Assembly (NCBI GenBank): GCA_022866005.1
Contig: JALHTV010000014.1
Coordinates: forward strand, 1 to 26,302
Length of the DNA stretch: 26,302 nucleotides
Origin: Phycisphaerae bacterium
GTDB taxonomy: Bacteria > Planctomycetota > Phycisphaerae > SM23-33
Direction of reading: 5' to 3'
The first letter of the stretch is position 1; every line of letters starts with the position of its first letter. Under the pieces are notes generated by a model, which saw only the letters and a list, made by a program, of their open reading frames with translations, did not search any database and was not told where the DNA came from. The translations under genes were made by a program, and so were the position numbers. This document shows, piece by piece, positions 24,407 to 26,302 of this stretch.

Positions 24407-25888
24407 CTACGGTGACACCAGCTCCAGTACGACGATGGATTTGGGTGGGAGCGCCACCGCCAGATTCTCGCCGGAAAGTTTCGCGCCATCGAACCGCGTC
24501 GGGCGAACCGCGTCGGGAGCGTCGAACGTGTTATGCGCGTTCATGTCCTTGGCCGTCAGGACCCTCCCCGAAACGCCCGACAGCTTCCGGCCGCGGATGA
24601 CGCACTCGACGTCGGCAGGGGTGTTGGGGTCCAGGTTGCTCAGCGACAGATGGACCTTTCTGGCCCCGCTCCCATCGCGGCTGGCCGTGGCGCTGAGCGT
24701 GGGGACGGCGACCTCGCCCAGGGTGTAGGTGTCGCACCGCAGGTCCAGCGGCAGAAGCGTGGCATCCTGGTGCACCTGGAACATGTCAAAGACGTGGTAG
24801 GTGGGCGTCAGCAACATCTTTTCGCCCTCGGTGAGCACCACGGCCTGGAGCACGTTGTCCGTCTGGGCGAGGTTGGCCATGCGCACGCGGTCGCAGTGCC
24901 GCGCGAAGATGTCCAGGCTCACCGCCGCCACCATCGCGTCGCGGAGCGTGTTCTGCTGGTACAGGAAGCGCGGATTCGTGCCCGGCTCGACCTCCCACCA
25001 CGCGCCCCACTCGTCAAAGATGATCGCCACGCGCCTGGCCGGGTCGTACCTGTCCATGACCGCCTTGTGGCTGGCGATGATCTCCTCAGTCCGCAGGGCG
25101 AGCTTCAGGATGCCGATCCACCCGGCCTCATCGAACACCGTCGCGGTCTGCCGCTGCGGCGGGGGAAAGCGACTGTAATGGTGCACCGACAGGCCGTCCA
25201 TGTGCCGCCCGGCCTCGCGCATGAGCACCTCGGTCCAGGCGGTGTCGCCGCCGCTGGGTCCGCAGGCGATGCGGAACAGCCTGTTATCGCCGAAGTTGCG
25301 CAGGTAGCAGGCGTGGCGGCGGTACAGGTCGGCGTAATAGTCTGCCCGCATTCGCCCCCCGCAGCCCCAGCTCTCGTTGCCGACGCCCCAGAAGGCGATC
25401 TTCCACGGGTCAGGCCGCCCGTGGGCGCGGCGGCGGTCGGCCATCGGCCCGGCGGGGGCGGTGAGGTACTCCACCCACTGCTGCATTTCGCGCACCGTGC
25501 CGCTGCCGACGTTGCCGCAGATGTACGGCTCACAGCCAAGCTGGTCGCAGAGGTCCAGGTACTCGTGCGTGCCGAAGGAGTTGTCCTCGACCACTCCGCC
25601 CCAGTGGGTGTTGACCATGCTGGGGCGTTTGGCGCGCGGGCCGATGCCGTCGGTCCAGTGGTATTCATCCGCGAAGCATCCGCCCGGCCAGCGGAGTACG
25701 GGGATGCGAATCGCCCGCAAGGCCCCGACGACGTCGCTGCGGATGCCGCGGACGTTGGGGATGGGGCTATCCTCACCCACCCAGATGCCGCCGTAGATGC
25801 ACCGGCCCAGGTGCTCGGCGAAGTGGCCAAAGACGTGCCGACTGATGACCTGCTCGCCCAGGTCGGCGTTGATGACGATGCGATTCAC
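24407..25888 (-). CDS. GH51 alpha-L-arabinofuranosidase
   Basis: This enzyme removes terminal alpha-L-arabinofuranosyl residues from arabinan side chains or oligosaccharides with retention. The 493-residue protein lacks a signal peptide, so it should act in the cytoplasm on imported fragments. It has the GH51 start ISRHVFGHFAEHLGRCIYGGIW and VLRWPGGCFADEYHW. The acid/base motif WGVGNESWGCGG has Glu172, followed by LSVHHYS. The nucleophile motif IIFDEWGAWWE has Glu293. A C-terminal beta-sandwich (about 385-493) ends the chain. GTG at 25888 is chosen because GGAGG lies 7 bases upstream and the family N-terminus follows; an in-frame extension to 25924 is unsupported. It has its own promoter and leads the pectin-degradation genes. 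Confidence 0.92.
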   Translation of the reverse strand: MNRIVINADLGEQVISRHVFGHFAEHLGRCIYGGIWVGEDSPIPNVRGIRSDVVGALRAIRIPVLRWPGGCFADEYHWTDGIGPRAKRPSMVNTHWGGVVEDNSFGTHEYLDLCDQLGCEPYICGNVGSGTVREMQQWVEYLTAPAGPMADRRRAHGRPDPWKIAFWGVGNESWGCGGRMRADYYADLYRRHACYLRNFGDNRLFRIACGPSGGDTAWTEVLMREAGRHMDGLSVHHYSRFPPPQRQTATVFDEAGWIGILKLALRTEEIIASHKAVMDRYDPARRVAIIFDEWGAWWEVEPGTNPRFLYQQNTLRDAMVAAVSLDIFARHCDRVRMANLAQTDNVLQAVVLTEGEKMLLTPTYHVFDMFQVHQDATLLPLDLRCDTYTLGEVAVPTLSATASRDGSGARKVHLSLSNLDPNTPADVECVIRGRKLSGVSGRVLTAKDMNAHNTFDAPDAVRPTRFDGAKLSGENLAVALPPKSIVVLELVSP

Positions 25889-25938
25889 GCAGGGGCCTCC
25901 AGTGCAGCCAGGCCGGCCGTTCACTGTGCGAAGGTGCC

Positions 25939-25967
25939 ACTATACGGCCTTGGTGGGGTGTCTGCAA
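25939..25967 (-). promoter_or_regulatory. predicted promoter of the arabinofuranosidase/pectate lyase operon
   Basis: On the minus strand TTGCAG (25967-25962), 17 bases and TATAGT (25944-25939, 5 of 6) give a start near 25932, about 44 bases before the GTG. Its -35 lies inside the palindrome at 25954-25981. Confidence 0.55.
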
Positions 25968-25981
25968 TCGCAGGTTCCCCA
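25954..25981. promoter_or_regulatory. 28-bp interrupted palindrome over the -35 box (operator candidate)
   Basis: The pattern is TGGGG-N3-CTGC-N4-GCAG-N3-CCCCA, with all nine base pairs of the two arm blocks perfect. It overlaps the predicted -35 of the GH51 operon, as repressor sites often do. A stem-loop ending the upstream message is the alternative, but no T-tract follows on either strand. Confidence 0.45.
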
Positions 25982-26036
25982 GCCGCAGAACGAGCAGAGA
26001 CGTGAAACCGGCCGCTCCACGGGACTGAAGGCGCGA

Positions 26037-26302
26037 TCAGGTCCCCAGGCGCTTCTGGCCGGGGGTCTGCAACGGCGGAGACTGCTCGCCAGGTGGAAGC
26101 GGACTTGCCTGCGACTGGGGAGAGTTCTGCCCGCTGCGCCGGGGCAGGGGCTGGGTGTTGACCGTCCACCCGAAGCCGGGCTTGAGCTCGAATGTGTCAC
26201 CGGGCAGCCTGACGTCCGTCTGCATGTTCGTCAGGACCACCGTCTTGGTGTTCTTGTCCTTGTCGGTGCCGGCGACCTTGGCCGGCAGGTGTGTCTTGCG
26301 GC
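26037..26302 (-). CDS. unidentified protein, C-terminal fragment
   Basis: An open frame enters from beyond the window edge and ends with TGA at 26037-26039. The visible 87 or so residues comprise a Lys/Asp-rich stretch (TDKDKNTKT), then VVLTNMQTDVRLPGDTFEL, then a Pro/Gln/Ser-rich low-complexity tail. The LTNMQTDVRLPGDTFEL piece is reminiscent of the final strands of LolA-like lipoprotein-carrier or outer-membrane lipoprotein-sorting folds, but the fragment is too short to name. It is 148 bp upstream of the arabinofuranosidase gene, which has its own promoter. Confidence 0.5.
   Translation of the reverse strand, partial: RKTHLPAKVAGTDKDKNTKTVVLTNMQTDVRLPGDTFELKPGFGWTVNTQPLPRRSGQNSPQSQASPLPPGEQSPPLQTPGQKRLGT

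Overview
The window reads as a dense, very GC-rich bacterial chromosome segment. The protein flavours and gene content suggest a Planctomycetota-like, possibly Phycisphaerae-like, organism: a DUF1846 protein, a LemA/DUF2207 pair, pyruvoyl-type phosphatidylserine decarboxylase next to PssA, and a secreted pectin-degrading set with a TorF-like outer-membrane protein. That placement is inference; no rRNA or marker gene is present.

Layout. Bases 1-1429 (+) hold the 3' end of a RodA/FtsW gene and an alpha/beta hydrolase. Bases 1426-4314 (-) hold a three-gene run: larC, a membrane-anchored coiled-coil/HTH protein, and a family 2 glycosyltransferase. A divergent regulatory region separates larC from accA (4511-5530, +), whose leader carries a possible RNA switch around its ribosome binding site. 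Between accA and the convergent trpBA pair (5670-7763, -) lies an inverted array of 8-base repeats. Then come lemA and a DUF2207 membrane protein (7878-10462, -) and ilvE (10526-11386, -). Divergent from ilvE are psd and pssA (11564-13151, +), overlapping by 8 bp. A DUF1846 gene (13183-14763, -) converges on them.

Bases 14850-16326 look like a small foreign island. One AT-richer gene sits directly 3' of tRNA-Arg(ACG), and its far end carries a degenerate direct copy of the tRNA 3' end. The gene encodes four roughly 47-residue 'DG' repeats (TerB-like), a PH/GRAM-like beta domain and a C-terminal HNH nuclease. This is the best candidate for an undescribed system, possibly a defence effector.

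Bases 16469-25888 (-) form a pectin/arabinan utilisation locus. It holds a GH51 arabinofuranosidase, a secreted pectate lyase-like protein, a large secreted beta-helix plus DUF6298-like fusion, a porin-like barrel and a sodium:solute symporter. A plausible reading is extracellular cleavage of pectin, passage through the barrel, import by the symporter and cytosolic removal of arabinose. A 567-bp gap inside this locus has a strong promoter and may encode a long leader or small RNA. The window ends in an unidentified partial gene (26037-26302, -).
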